Assembly: GCF_004027225.2 (NCBI RefSeq)
Contig: NC_044282.2
Location: forward strand, 53,142,593-53,206,592
Source of the DNA: Strigops habroptila
Lineage: Eukaryota; Chordata; Aves; Psittaciformes; Psittacidae
Length of the DNA stretch: 64,000 nt
Direction: 5' to 3'
Within the stretch, counting starts at the first letter, position 1. Each line of letters begins with the position of its first letter. The notes under the pieces were generated by a model. That model worked only from the letters and a program-made list of their open reading frames with translations. It had not been told where the DNA came from and ran no database searches. Positions 1 through 12,502 of this stretch are shown one piece after another. Both the position numbers and the translations under genes were made by a program.

Positions 1-402
1 TCATTTCAATTTTCTGTTGCTGCAGCTGAAGCAACCACGGCAGAACACAGACAGACTATGAATACTAACGATACCGCACATTTCTGTGCCTCTTAGTCTG
101 CAATGTTCTATGAGCCAATGATACTAGTTTTGAGTCAGAGTGGCTAGTTAATTTAGACACCAACATGCCAAACATACACTCACAAGTAATATTTTTCCAT
201 CTCAACAAAGTGTTGAATTCCATTCAACTGTGCTGTTTGAACTTCCTGCTCTTCTCTTGAAAGTGTGTGGCACCTGAAATTTTTCCATTGCAGTCTTGGT
301 AATTTCCAAACTGGCATACATTAAGCCTCAGTACTACCAGGGAACCCCAGGATAATCCACTTGATCTTTCCCTGCGCTATCAATGGCCTCTAATGCTGCC
401 AT

Positions 403-582
403 GTATTAACACAGAATAGCAGCATTTTAGTTGGAAGGGACCTTCTAGTCCAGCTGCCTGACCACAAGTTAAGCATGTTATTAAGGGCACAAGACTGCTT
501 TCCGATTATTGACGCCTCACTGATCATTCCCATAGTTCTCAATAATCCCTTAAGAGGGACACTGACAAGCAACTCCTCAGTC
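403..582 (-). repeat. CR1-type LINE fragment
   Basis: The text TTGGAAGGGACCTTCTAGTC followed by a 'cagctgcctgaccac' segment and 'gcatgttattaagggca' resembles the 3' part of an avian CR1 element read in reverse. The fragment is diverged and lacks a clean octamer end. The 60-residue minus-strand open frame across it is not a gene. Confidence 0.55.
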
Positions 583-1380
583 TTTTAGCCGGAGTAAGAA
601 CTAGATACTCGTCTAGACAAGTAATTATCTTTAGTAAAGACTTTGTCTTGCCTTGTGTTAATAAGATGCTCAGTTCTTCTGAAGACATTTCAGTTGACTT
701 TCAGAAGACCAAGATATTATTTCTCTAGTCTTCCCAGGAATTTGTTTCTTCGAATTAATCAAGTATATTTATTAACTTCTTATTCTGTTATTCAACTTCT
801 TTAGCACTTCAACTAATTTGAAGATTCTTCAAAATCCATCAGTGATTCCAGCCAAGTTAGTATGTTCCTCTTAAAACCAAATTGCTCACAACTCCTCCTC
901 TTTCTACGTATCACCCAGAGACAGTCAAAAGTATCAGGTATCTTCTGGCACGGAAGCGAATACACAGTTTTTAAATGTTCTGTATTTACTTGAATCCACC
1001 TGTTAAGGCCTCAGGCTTACGAGAGTTTCTTGCTGTACAACTAGTAGGGTTTCCCAAGATAACTTCAGCAATCCTTATTTTTCAACATATGAACATCTTA
1101 CTATTTTTGCTTGAAAAAATCTCTGCTAAATTTAGTTTTCCATTTCTGTATTTCTCTTTCTATACATTTTAAGTTCTTACCGAATCAGTGGGCTAGAGCT
1201 CCATCGTCTTCACCAAAAACAACAATTCAGTCTTCCTATATCTAAAATGCCTTTTTATTACTTCAGCAATGTCTCACATTCTTTCCATTATGACATGCTA
1301 AAATTTATGTAAAATCCATAGTTTTAAGATATGCTTAGATAAGATATGTAAAGTCGAAGATTTCAGTGTCTTCATTTCGA

Positions 1381-1457
1381 ACTGGCTCTCTGTGGTCCTG
1401 CTCGAGCAGGGTGGGTTGGACCAGATGACTCTTCCCACTTCAACTATTCCATGATAC
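1381..1457 (+). repeat. CR1 LINE 3' end, short
   Basis: 'gagcagggtgggttggacca' followed by 'gatgactcttcccacttcaa' and 'ctattccatgata' is the classic CR1 3' terminus in the plus orientation. Only about 75 bases are left. Confidence 0.75.
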
Positions 1458-3269
1458 CCATCTACTATACTTGCTTTTATTAATTTTCTTTCACATTTTT
1501 CTCAAAACGCGTAATAAAATTCTATCTTTCATGTATTAATATACACAGAGATTCTGTCTACCCAATACAGCACCTAACTGCATCTAAACTCCTCCCACGG
1601 TCTGCAGAGATCTAGATTTTAGAAAACCCATTTCTTTGGTACTTTAACCTCAAGAGTTGTTTGCTCTTAAAACAAAAAAACCCAGGAACTTCTGTCTTAA
1701 CAAAATGCCCCAAAACACTGGCATGCAGAGAACAGCCAAATCAAAGAACTGAAATGGAGAAGTCTCTTGATCTGTGCTTGATTTCCATTAGTTCATATTG
1801 CTAAAGAAGATTGGAAGAAGTGAAAAATGGCAGAACATAAAGGCAGTACTGGTAACAGCAAGTTGGAAGACACTATTTTCACACAGATAATGCACAGCAA
1901 CGCAAGAGCAGTTTCCCCTTCGCCAAATCTTCATCATGTGTAAAACCACTGAAGCACTTCAGTAAGAGTAGTTCCCCTGCATCCCCCTTTTAAGTTACCA
2001 GAAAACACAAATGAGCTTCATGACATTTACCTGCTGGAGGAATGAAGAAATATTTTGATGGACCTAACTGAATTAAACAAAGCTGCTGATTAAGACATGG
2101 ATCCGATTTCCACTGGGGATGGAAAGCAGGAGGCAGAAAAAGAGATGCAACTGTTACTAAGCAGTTACTTATCTGTGAGTAATTTCATCTACACAACATA
2201 TCAGCCTTGGGAAATGCTAGTGATAATCAGCACCACTGCCTGTGTAACTGACTGAACACTGGCAAAAACCACCCAACATCTTCATACTCACGAGTATGTC
2301 CAAGTGGACATACAGAATACTACAGAATTTTATACTTGCAGAACTACTTTACAGTTTCTGTTTAAGTGTAATACAGAATGTGATACAACATGAAGCAGGA
2401 TATCAGGGGAAAAGTTGCTTGGTTTTTCTTTAAAATGCCATGTAAATCAATGTAAGAGGAAGAAAAAATGTAAAGAGTAAAATCGAAAAAAAAATGCCAA
2501 AAGAAATTAAAGAATGAGAAAAAACAGATTAAGAAAAAATCAGACACAACAGATATTCCTGCCTTTAAGGTCAGCAAATTTTGTTTATTCACATTTGCTA
2601 CAGTTTTTTAACACATTCTATACATCCTTGGGCTTGGGAAAGTGCAAAAAGTTCCTCACGCATTTAAGTGTGGCACGTTACAAGCATCCTGGGGAAAAAA
2701 GCCGTTCCTATCTGAAACTCAGAATGAAGTTTTTAAAGAAAAATTAGGGAGCTGTATCAATTAAACATTTGGGGGTGAAAGCTTAAAACAGATTTATTTT
2801 TTTTTTTCCTTCTAGGTTACTATCTGCAAAAGGCAAAAGTTAAGTTTTGATCTACACTTAATTCTACCTCTATTTTACCTGAAGAAAGTTTTTTTATCTG
2901 CAAGTGTAACGAGTAAGATTGTGTGTTAAATCCATATTACTTCTCATAAAGCCAACCAGAAGCTAATCCTTTTTCAAACAAAACCATTTGTTTTGCATAA
3001 ATTCAAACCTAATGATTTGATGGTGTTCTGATAAGAAAATAGGTACTCGGATATATGAAATGCTTATGCAAGTTAAAGGAATGGTTCAAACTGAACATTT
3101 CAAAATTATTTAATGTGGTTTCATTTATAACTGCTTTAACAAAATGAACTGGAAAGTTTAGAATTTGGGTTACTACAGGCTTTGAAAAACTAGCTTAACT
3201 CACAAATCTTTCTTAAAGATGTGGATTCAACACAAACCACAGGAACCGTTTCAACAAAAAACAAATTAC

Positions 3270-3633
3270 CTATAGAGCAATATATATATGAGTGCTATCT
3301 CCTGAGGGCCAGTGGTGTCTGCTGGAGTAGCCACTTGGCTGCACTCCAGCGTACCTCTGGAAGAAACACCTAATTGCAGCATCATCCTGAGAACATCCAC
3401 CAAGGGATACCCAGACACCAGAAGCACCAGATACTGCAGCTGCAGGGATGGCATGAGGAGTGTTTCCACCTGAATTGGGCCCTGATGTTGCTCCAACTAC
3501 TGTTCCAGCTGGGGCAACCCCTACTCCAACCTCACTGGCTTCCTGACCAATGTTCATCATTCCTCTGGTCTCCTGCCATGCCACTTCATTCATGCTTAGG
3601 AGGGCACACGGAATGCTCATTCCACATGGACGC
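3270..3633 (-). pseudogene. PUM2: PUM2 exon with degraded Pumilio N-terminal extension, probably now 5'UTR/uORF
   Basis: The minus strand has a strong acceptor (pyrimidine tract then TTTTTAG, intron ending at 3634). The exon runs 3633-3270 and ends at a good donor (AG/GTAATT). An ATG at 3620 opens 116 codons starting MSIPCALLSMNEVAWQETRG. A Gly/Ala/Val-rich stretch follows, then a segment containing SQDDA, CFFQR, YSSRHHWPSGDSTH. PUM1 and long Pumilio forms carry SQDDAMVDYFFQRQ and KHRWPTGDNIHAEHQ at the same place. The match is clear but damaged, with several conserved residues replaced, and TAG occupies the exon's last three bases where a CAG (Gln) codon is expected. Pumilio proteins bind UGUANAUA-type sites in 3'UTRs and repress mRNAs; the C-terminal PUF repeats are outside this window. 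Mammalian PUM2 starts further downstream (MNHDFQ), so this exon is probably untranslated or a 116-codon uORF. Homology is confident; loss of coding function is inferred. Confidence 0.7.
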
Positions 3634-4379
3634 CTAAAAAGAAAAGGACTTGATAACATAAAAGGCTTTCCCATCTATCTTTATGCAGCTCTTAGAATTA
3701 AAAAGTCCAAGCTATAAAAGAACAATACTAACTGTCAAAATGTTATTGATTTAAAGTTTAAATTTTAAGTATCATTACCAAACTAGGCCTCTTAAGAGAA
3801 ACATAATAATCACCACAGATTTTTTAACAAGATAATATGGTAGAGTTCCATATTATAAAAGCTTGCCCACGTATTTCCTTGCTAAAACCAATCAAAATAC
3901 GTTTTTCAATCATAATGGCCGCAGTTTCTTTTACATTATTACTCAGCATGATGTGCAAAAACAATGGTTCTGTCACACTGCTATGGCTGATTTTAGACAT
4001 TTGTAGATGATGTAATGAAGTAGCACAGAAAACTGGCTTCTCTACCTGAACTACGCCTCATTCTTATATGCCAATCTCAGTTTTTCATTCAAATGGCCTC
4101 AGCTATGCAAGATTCTAACATAGCAGCTGACAGACTTCTTTAACCCACGCGATAGTACATTTCAGGGTTTTCCCAAAATAAAGATTTCAGGCTCAGATTA
4201 AGTTTCCCAACTAATTTTCGAAGCATTGAAGTCTTGGCTTGAAACAAGTATAAATGACAACAGCTAAAGTCTTTTTCTGATACTGACAAAATCCTTTGCA
4301 GGAAAAAGTATCCGCCCCTGAACACATACACTTACTGATCTCCACACATTCTTAATCTACCATAACTGATGTATGATTG

Positions 4380-4417
<38 letters not shown>

Positions 4418-7400
4418 GACATATATAAAACCCCAAACACCACCTACAATTTCAACTAAGTACTTCTTAAGGAAGAAAAAAAAAAAAGAAATTTGAAATC
4501 CAAGAAATGTCTCACTTTTTATGCTAAACAAGAGTGTCAAGTCCAAACAATTAAAACTTACATATATGGAAAGCTATTTCATCAGAATAGAACACTTAGG
4601 TCTGAAGATGCAGACAAAAGAAATCACAATCCCCTAATCCATCTACGCAATTCTACCTTTTTCATCTAGCCTTACCGACTACTGAACGTCCAACCTGCAG
4701 GGAGGTATTAATATATAGACAAATATTTTGCAGGATTTATTTTTTTTTTAATAATCTGGAACAATCTTGGCTTTGTAACATGTAAGATCCAAAGCTACCT
4801 TGTCTTATTAGTATTGTTACAGTAGATATACTGGCTTATTGTCGGAATACTCTAACATCGGCCTTGCAACTTCAAACTATGTGACTAACTCACCACTGTA
4901 GTATGGCCAGAACTAAAGTTTGAGCAATATATATCACAACGGGGATAAACAGCAGTGCTTCAAATATTAATTCTAGAAAATTATAAGTCAAAACAGACAG
5001 ATTCATTATTTTTAGCTCAACTAGAGAGTCATCTCCAGCAAGTGTAGCTTTGTGTTTAATCAGTACACACATGTCAAGACTTATGGAACTAAACACACCA
5101 ACCCAGCTTTTAAAAACCCACTGCCCCTTTGTGGAGATGTGAACAAATCCTACATGGAACTTCAGACCAGCAGTGCAAACAAACAAACGAATAATAAAAG
5201 GTACAGAACCAGTTCAATACATCACTCAAAATTCTTCCTCAAAATAACATGGGTGAAATCTAAGAGCAAAGTTACAAACGCGGGTCTGACAAAACCCTCA
5301 TTTCCATTAGGATTTACATGCCAAGAGCTTCATAATGGAAGGAAAGACAATCAGACCTATTACCTGTAACTGAGAGTTCTGGCAATACCTCAACGGCGCT
5401 GATGAAGCAAGAGGTAGCCTGTCTTAAAATTGTATGAAAAATTAAAATTGAAAATAATCACAATAACAAAATGTACATTTGGCTAAGTGACCTGGTGTAC
5501 ACAAATACATGCTGTAAAAATCTGCCTGTTAAAAAAGCTGCAGATGTGATATTGAGCACAGCCAGCAGAGGACAGAGGATCTCATCACTGCTCTGAAGTT
5601 TAGTGGAAATTGATGCATATATAGAACAGCTAGCAAAAAAGTCGAATATGGATTATCACAGGGATACTTTTGCTACATTTCAGTTTTACATCTCCGTCTC
5701 AACTCCTAAGATGGTCGTCATAACCTCTTCAGGCATATTTCTTCTACATGTCTACAACTGTTCTTAGCCATGTTTAGAAAAAAAATATCTGTTAACCAAT
5801 AATGAAATACAATCTTAAAAGATATTGCTAGAGATGACATCTGGTCTTTATTTACAAGCTAAGCATTTCACATACCAGCTTGAAAGGCTCTCGCCTACTA
5901 TTCTAAAAGCCACAGCAGGTATTCTGAGGGGATTCAAACTAAATCTTGCTATAAAGTTTCAGTATGCAAGCCATTACTATAAAATAAATTTTACGCAACT
6001 TGTTCGAGATTACACCCAGGCAGCTAGAACTGAATACGTTTCTGTGTTATGACATCATTTAAAATGCTTTTCCACTATATGACTGTGAAGTGCCTCCAAC
6101 TTCATTATTAGAAGCACGACATAACTGGTATTTGTTGTGCTTTTAAACGAAAGACTTGTCTCATTTTGAGACAAGAACCCAGGCACTGGCTTTGTGACTA
6201 CACTGGAATGGTTGCATTGTGTGGAATAATCAAGACAACAGCTATGTTATGGGTGGGAAAAACTCACATTAAACAAGGAAAGTATTTTCAATTAAATTTA
6301 GTAAAGGTAGGAGAAAGAAGATTGATAACTCTCTCACCTACCTTACACATAATACACACAATGAGAAGTACTTATAAAGCATGTCTGCTCTATAGTTATA
6401 TGTTATTTCCTCTGTAGAGTTTCTATAAGAAACTTTTAAAAAAGAAAATACAATGTATTAATGCTTTTTTCACAGGAGATTCCCAATACAAAAAGAATTT
6501 AACACTCAAGGGAACTTGGCTTTCTTTTTACTTGAATGGACAGTGGCTTTTTATATCATTCCACATTCAAAAGCAGCATGAAGACATACAAGCATGAATT
6601 CAAGCCATCTACTGGATTACTTGCTTCTATGTATAAAAACTCACCCTCACATAAAAACTCATCTACTGCTAAATCAGAGGGGAGAGGAGAATATCCGATA
6701 GTGAACTAGAAAGTGCAGTTGAAAATCAATCTAGTTCACAGTGTTCAACAAGCTGATGTCCTGTTAACACACTTGCCCCAAACATCTGCAGTATCCGGCC
6801 CAGTGAGGAGACTGTAAAGAAACACTTGAGAGAGCAAATCAGGAGTAAAACACGTACATAAAGCCTTCAATGTGCACTACAACCCTGCATAAGATTTAAT
6901 ATACACTGCCATATAAGAGAAATCTTCTCATCAAGGGACAGGCGAGTCCAACTTTTTCAGCCAACTACTTCTTGCACCATTAGCTCAATCATGATACCAG
7001 ATATAATCGTAACTGTCTCAGCTCTATGTCAATGTCCCTAACATAGAAGAAAAATATTAAATACTACAGGTTGATTCTACAGAAAAAAAAAAGTACCATT
7101 CCCTATTAATGCAGAAAAAACCACTATTCAAATAATGTGGACTTTCCTACGTGCAACATCCACACAATAAACTGCAGAATCTGCATTATCAAGCAGTTTC
7201 TCACATGCATTTGCCTACTAACCGTTCTGCTGGGACAAATTCCAAATTTTCAACTCTCTGAACACTTCAGAAAACTGTCAGGTGATTTAGTGTCATTTTT
7301 ACAGATATAATGCAAACTACACCACCACAAAATTATCATTTCCCTTTTTATTCGAGTTTCCTTCTCCCACCTCTGTAACACATTTATATTCGCACTGACA

Positions 7401-8886
7401 CAAACTGAGTTGCAGTCCGGAGGAAGGCAGACAATAACTCTCTCAGCCTCTCAACAAAACTGCAAGTGTTGTCAGCATTTGGTTTTAAACCTAGACATGA
7501 CTAAATATAACAGAACACTACAGAACACTATGTTTTATATGTAAAAATGGTAACATGGGGTAGTAATTAGATTTCAAATGCATTCATATCCCACATACCT
7601 GAAGAACTATAGCATCAACTGACATTAACTAAAGAGGCCTGATCCCTCACTTGAGGTGCAACAAAGACTTCAGTAAAAGAGAAACTAAAATAAATCCGAA
7701 AGTATTTTGTGAACATGCAGCATGTGACAAACAATAAGGCAAAATAAGAAGTTTTACCGATCCTCATTTGCAATGACCTATATAGCTCGTAAATGCCTAC
7801 ACTGCTCAGAAAAAAAGCATCCCAAAAATCAGCTGATTTTTGGGCTCATCACATCACATATGAAGAACACGTTATGCATTTTGGTGTTAAGCCGTCTTGC
7901 TTCAACCAGTAAGCCAGAAAAATATAAAGCATCCCGAGTATATTAATTTTCTCTCAAGGAATTACAGTGTGAGGTTATGAAATAGATGACGAGAGAACAA
8001 CGCCAAAAAGAAAAAAATCTTTGCACAATGACTGCCAAGGAGATTAAGCCCCAAACTGTCAGTTGTAAGCATGATCCACTCAGGGCAGCTGGCATTTTTC
8101 TCAACTTTTTGTTATTGTAGTCTGCGCAGACACGTTTGAAGAATTAAAACCTAACACTTCATTGTGTGGTATCAACTACCAAAAGCGTTTGGCCTTCTCG
8201 CTCCACCCTCAGAAAGCAGTCATTATCCTTAAGAGCACTAAAAAAAAAAAAGAATAACGCAAGTTTTCACGCTCTCGGTGCATCCGAACAAAGCCCGTTT
8301 TCCCCGAATTCCGCACGCACGCAATTGTCCGCGGGGCTGCCCAAACGACCCCCCCTCCGCACTCGGTGCCGAACCCTATTGTAACCCCCGCCGTGTGGGT
8401 CCCCCCCGGCCTGCCCCACACCCCCGACACCCCGCGACCCGGTACCTCTCCCCACCTGAACCCGACGCCCCCGGCCCGGACCGCGGCAACAACTTCTCCC
8501 CCCGAGCCCCGCTGGGGTGGAAGCCGCTCCCGCAGCCCGCGCTCCCCTCAGCTGGCCGAGAGCACAATGCCACCCGCCCCCCGCAGCACCGCCGCCCCCC
8601 TCACACCGCCGGCGCCGCCGCCTCCCCTCCCGGCGCTCCCTCCCCACCTCGGCGCCGCTCCCCGGCGAGCCGGGAGGACACAAAGGCGGCGAGGCGCGGG
8701 CGGCCGCCGAGCAGGCCCCGCGCCGCCCGGTGACCTGCCACAACATGGCCCCCTCCCGCCCTCCTTCTCCCCTCCCTCGGCGCGCAGCCGAGGCCGGAGA
8801 CAAAAGGGGGCTGGAGAAAAGGGGGCCCGCCCGCCCGCTCCGCCCGCGGCCTACCCCGCGCGGTCGCGGCCTCCGAGGGTACTCAC
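3634..8886 (-). other. PUM2: PUM2 first intron
   Basis: This interval lies between a predicted donor in the CpG island (GTGAGT at 8886-8881, minus strand) and the acceptor at 3634. It is about 5.25 kb and AT-rich, with a run of about 27 A at 4384-4410 and many short T or A runs. I see no coding exon, RNA gene or clear CR1 in it. The open frames of 60-105 codons lack family resemblance. The interval is an intron only if the CpG-island exon splices to 3633. Confidence 0.6.
4384..4410. repeat. Poly(A) homopolymer tract
   Basis: About 27 consecutive A on the plus strand (poly-T in the PUM2 transcript sense). No retrocopy is recognisable next to it. Confidence 0.9.
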
Positions 8887-9070
8887 GGGCTGGCCGGCGG
8901 CGCTGCTCGCTGCGATGGAGCCGGAGCGGGCGCTGGGACAGCCCTGCCCGCCCGCCGGCCCGCCGCCCCCAGCCGCCTCCCCCTGCCCCCTGCCGCTCTC
9001 GCCGCCGCTCCTTCCTGCCTCCCCGCCCCACCTTCGGCCGCGAGGGGCTCACAACAACATGGCGGGAGGG
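8887..9070 (-). other. PUM2: Predicted non-coding first exon of PUM2 (5' boundary unknown)
   Basis: On the minus strand CAGCCC is followed by GTGAGTACC, a good donor, with the last exon base at 8887. The transcription start cannot be read from sequence. I place it loosely between the NRF1 sites (9155-9217) and the donor. The exon would be 5'UTR only. A second possible donor at 9479 would give an alternative first exon. Confidence 0.45.
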
Positions 9071-9154
9071 CGAGCCCGGCGCGCGCGGAGGCACAGGGAC
9101 AGCGAGAGCGCGGCAAACCACCCCCGGCCGCCGCTCGCCCCTGCCGCCGGCACC

Positions 9155-9217
9155 GCGCATGCGCGCCACAGCCCGGTGGCGGCCCCCGGCCCCTTCCGCT
9201 GCGCACCGCGCATGCGC
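9155..9217. promoter_or_regulatory. Pair of NRF1-type sites
   Basis: The exact palindrome GCGCATGCGC occurs at 9155-9164 and again at 9208-9217, 53 bp apart from start to start. This is the core recognised by NRF1, which is common in CpG-island promoters. Occupancy is inferred. Confidence 0.6.
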
Positions 9218-11719
9218 CCGCGGCCGGCTCGGTGTGCGCCCTGGCTCACCCCGCACCACCCCCCCCCCCGGCCCTCGGCACGGCCGGGCCGGCCTGTCCG
9301 AGGGGGGCGTCCTGTGCCGGCTTATCCCCCCCGTGTTCGGCGCTCGCCGTACGGGGAGGGGCGGCGGCGGCGGGAGGCGGTGCCCGCCCAAGGCCTGAGG
9401 TTAGGAGACAAAGGGGAAGGCGAGGCCCGCGCCCGGGGGGGTCTGCTGGCGCCCAGCGCCGCCCGCGAGGCGGGTTACCTTGTGTTGAAAACAAACAAAC
9501 GCATCGCCGCGGTTATTCATTAACCGCTGTGCTGACGGTTGGTGCGCCGTGGTTTTGGGAAAAGAGTTATTTCCTCCTCGAGAGAGAGTTGAATGTGGGA
9601 TCTCTGATACAGCTTGGTGGTTGCTGTTGGTAAATACGGTACCGGACGGCAGCAAGCGCTGCTAGAGACCACCTACTGGCCCCTGAAAAAAGAGAGGGAG
9701 CTCTGCCTGTCAGTGGCATCCTAAAGTACGGATTTTCCAAGAAAACCCACTGTTCTGCCCTTTTACCAGTTCTTAAGAGAGTCCGGTCGGTGAGTACTCC
9801 ATTTCAGGGAGCAGCACGCAGGTGCCATCCACAGACGAGACCTTGAGACGAAACCCGGTCATCAGTCCTGCGGCGGCTGTGCGCAACCCTGCTACTGGCC
9901 GCCCTTTCGGTAGGCAGAGGGGAGGCAGGCTCTGCCAGTCCCAGAGGCTCGTTCCGGGTACGGCAGGGCGAGAGCAGGCGAGGTAGGGTGCAGGAATAAT
10001 AAATACCACCGGTACTGGTGCTGCCGCTGGCAGCAGCAGTTGAGGGGATGAGATGCGTGACTGCCAAGTGTGTTCTTAAAAATAGAGATGCCTCGAAGGG
10101 AAAAACCTTCACTGTTTTCGGTATTTATAGACATGGGTAAAAACATGAAAGTTCCTAGCTCCTGATAGAAACATTTTCCCGATAAATGAAAATGATTTCT
10201 CCGGCTTAATACTAGGCAGCTAAGTACCCAGATGTCTGCAGTCTGCTGCTGCTCGAGTGGCTAATCCCTGTGATCCCAGTGTCCTGTCCCACTGCCACCT
10301 TTGGGCTGTCTCCAGGGAGGCTGCAGGGCTGAAAAGCCAGTTCTTTTGCTTGCTTGAGGAGAGCAGGCCTCGAAGTCACAATCTCCAAGTCAGCACTTCC
10401 CTTCGTGCAGACTGGCTGGGACTGAAGAAAACCCTGTTTTGTTCTTGGCATCCCAAACACTTAGAGCAACTGGTCTATGTTACACCAGCTCTCTGCCTCA
10501 GAGCCTTCTAGGAACCCTGCTTGTCCTGGATAATTCTGATCAGTTTTGTCTGATGTTCAGGAAGAACTCAACATGCATTAGATAAGCTTAAGCTCGAACG
10601 ACTTCTACATCGGTCTGCTTATCAGTACGGAAAAACCCAGCCTGATCACAAGCCAGAAAAATGTTTAAGTGCAATTTGGGATTTGATCTGAGAAATACAA
10701 TTACTTGGGTATTTTCTAAAGTATTTATTTGTCAAAAAAAATTTTAAAAAAGAAAATCCACCACCACACATCTCACAAATTTAATAATGGCACTGAAGTT
10801 TCTGGTTCACGCTGAAATAGTTAAGGAAAATCTTTCTCTCTTGCCTTTGTTCTGAGTGGAAACTTTAAAAGTACTTAACACTTTAGAAAGTTTAACTTGG
10901 TATCACTCCATTACACCATGCTTTTCCTAGCTATTCCTATTTTTAAGGAGGTTAACAGCTGACTGGGCTCTGCTTACACTCCAGCCGTTTCAGATAAACT
11001 CCATTAACACAGTTATGCTTTGTTTTTTCTGTGAGTAAGCATCCTCAAAGAAAAATACTAAATATACGGTTTCAGTTTAGATAAAGTGGCCGAGGATAGA
11101 GAAAGCCTGGATGCTGTTGCCTTCCCCCCGTCTTCCTGTGAGACTTTGGGCGAGGCACTTAACTGAAGTGCACTCACAGAAATTGAAAGCTGAGGTCCTG
11201 ACCATCCCTACTCAGCTAGTGTCTGATCCTGAACATGTCTACATTTTCTAAAGCCACAAACTTCAGGACCTAAAACTCTGTACATGAACAAAATTTACCC
11301 TCCTGTGCCACAGCATCCACATCCCCAGGTGTTTTTGACAGACGGTGCTGTTCGATCTAGCAGGGTAGCAAATAATTAACCTGTATTAATTAAAACCAAG
11401 GTATTCCTCCATGAAAACGAACCAACTGGATGTGGTAAACCTTCTCAAAGCATCTCCAGAAAAGACACAGGTCCCTGTCTGGAGTACAAAAGCTTGCACT
11501 CTTTTGAAACAAAGTGTGCAACCCCCATTGCTGCCAGGACTGGGGAGCACCCAGATTAGATTCCTTTTCTCAATATTCAAGGTCTGACTTCCGCAGGGAG
11601 AGTCCCCAAAATCGGCAGGCTACGTTGGCTGCTCTCTGCTGCAGCTGGGCTGTTGTGTAGGGAAGAACTCGAGGTCTTTGACTCAGATCTTCTGCTTAAT
11701 GGCCTTGTTGGCCTTGCAG

Positions 11720-11832
11720 TCATAGAATCATAGAATGGTTTGGGTTGGAAGGAACATTTAATGATCCTCTCGTCTAAACCCCAAGTCTAATTACCCCAAG
11801 AGTAATCCCCAGTCAAACTACCATCTTGCCAC
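11720..11832 (-). repeat. CR1 LINE 3' end
   Basis: TCATAGAATCATAGAATGGT followed by 'ttgggttggaagga' is the reversed CR1 3' terminus, so the element is on the minus strand. It fades into diverged sequence after about 110 bases. Confidence 0.85.
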
Positions 11833-12389
11833 TCACAAGGAGCAATCATAAACGGGTGAGCCCCTCTCAGTTCTCTGAAATAACAGCTGCAGTTAACTAC
11901 CTACCACCTTTACAGAGGGACAGCACTGCTGCTTGGAAGCAATTGTCCATGTTGCAGAGTAGGGCCCTGGAACGGTGGTTTATATCCTTAGTGTGGCCCT
12001 TGTTAGCTACATCTCTTAAAATAACGCTGGCCTGAATGTATGTTTTGTGCATTTACAGGAGCAGACCCTGTTCTGAAGTTACTAGTTTTCCCACATACTG
12101 CATAGCAAATCTAGACATCCAATGCACAATTCTGGATTCCACATTATCCACAGATGTACAATTAACTAAAGAATCAATGAGACTGAAATATTACATTCAC
12201 AAGACTTGCTGCTAAATGCATTGCTATAGGAATCTTTCATGGTTTAGGCCAGCAGTGACCATAATATGTAGGAGGGTTTACTGAGATAGGAACTCTGACC
12301 CAGTGGGCCAAGTGTCCACTTTGGCTAACCTCTCCCCAGAGCCTCAAAGAAATGTGCTTACAAAGCCACAGACTCTTCGTACAGAATGA

Positions 12390-12500
12390 CTGTGGCAGTG
12401 GTGAGACACTGGCACAGGTTGTCCAGAGAAGCTGTGGCTGCCCTATCCCTGGAAGTGTTCAAGGCCAGGCTGGAAGGGCTTGGAGCAACCTGGTCTCTTC
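12390..12500 (+). repeat. CR1 LINE fragment, plus orientation
   Basis: 'gtgagacactggcacaggtt', then a 'ccctatccctggaagtgttc' block, then 'aaggccaggctgg' and 'ttggagcaacctggtct' are the conserved CR1 3' region, truncated before the terminal octamers. Confidence 0.85.
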
Positions 12501-12502
12501 CA

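Larger units (their letters stand above)
1..3269 (-). other. PUM2: PUM2 intron (partial), downstream of the N-terminal exon
   Basis: This stretch lies 3' of the PUM2 exon at 3633-3270 on the minus strand and begins with a good donor (AG then GTAATT). The exon that should follow, encoding the conserved MNHDFQALALE region known from mammalian PUM2, was not found here, so it should lie left of position 1. The stretch is AT-rich and has two CR1 fragments, listed separately. No coding exon is recognised in it; the short open frames look like chance. The intron assignment is inferred from the donor and from the gene family. Confidence 0.6.
8270..9480. promoter_or_regulatory. PUM2: CpG island promoter of PUM2
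   Basis: About 1.2 kb is extremely GC- and CpG-rich, in sharp contrast with the AT-rich flanks. It sits immediately upstream (minus strand) of the PUM2 intron. No TATA box is evident. It holds two perfect NRF1-type palindromes (GCGCATGCGC at 9155-9164 and 9208-9217) and an AACATGGCGG YY1-like motif at 9057-9066. These are typical of broad housekeeping promoters. Long open frames of up to 385 codons cross it in most frames on both strands; they reflect GC richness, not genes. Confidence 0.85.

Noticed and set aside
3266-3496. Alternative 76-codon frame on the minus strand over the PUM2 exon
   Set aside because: It is out of frame with the recognisable Pumilio sequence and has no homology.
8267-9523. 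Very long open frames (up to 385 codons) on both strands across the CpG island
   Set aside because: They overlap in nearly all frames, consist of Pro/Arg/Gly/Ala-rich text from GC bias, and match no family. The island is a promoter.
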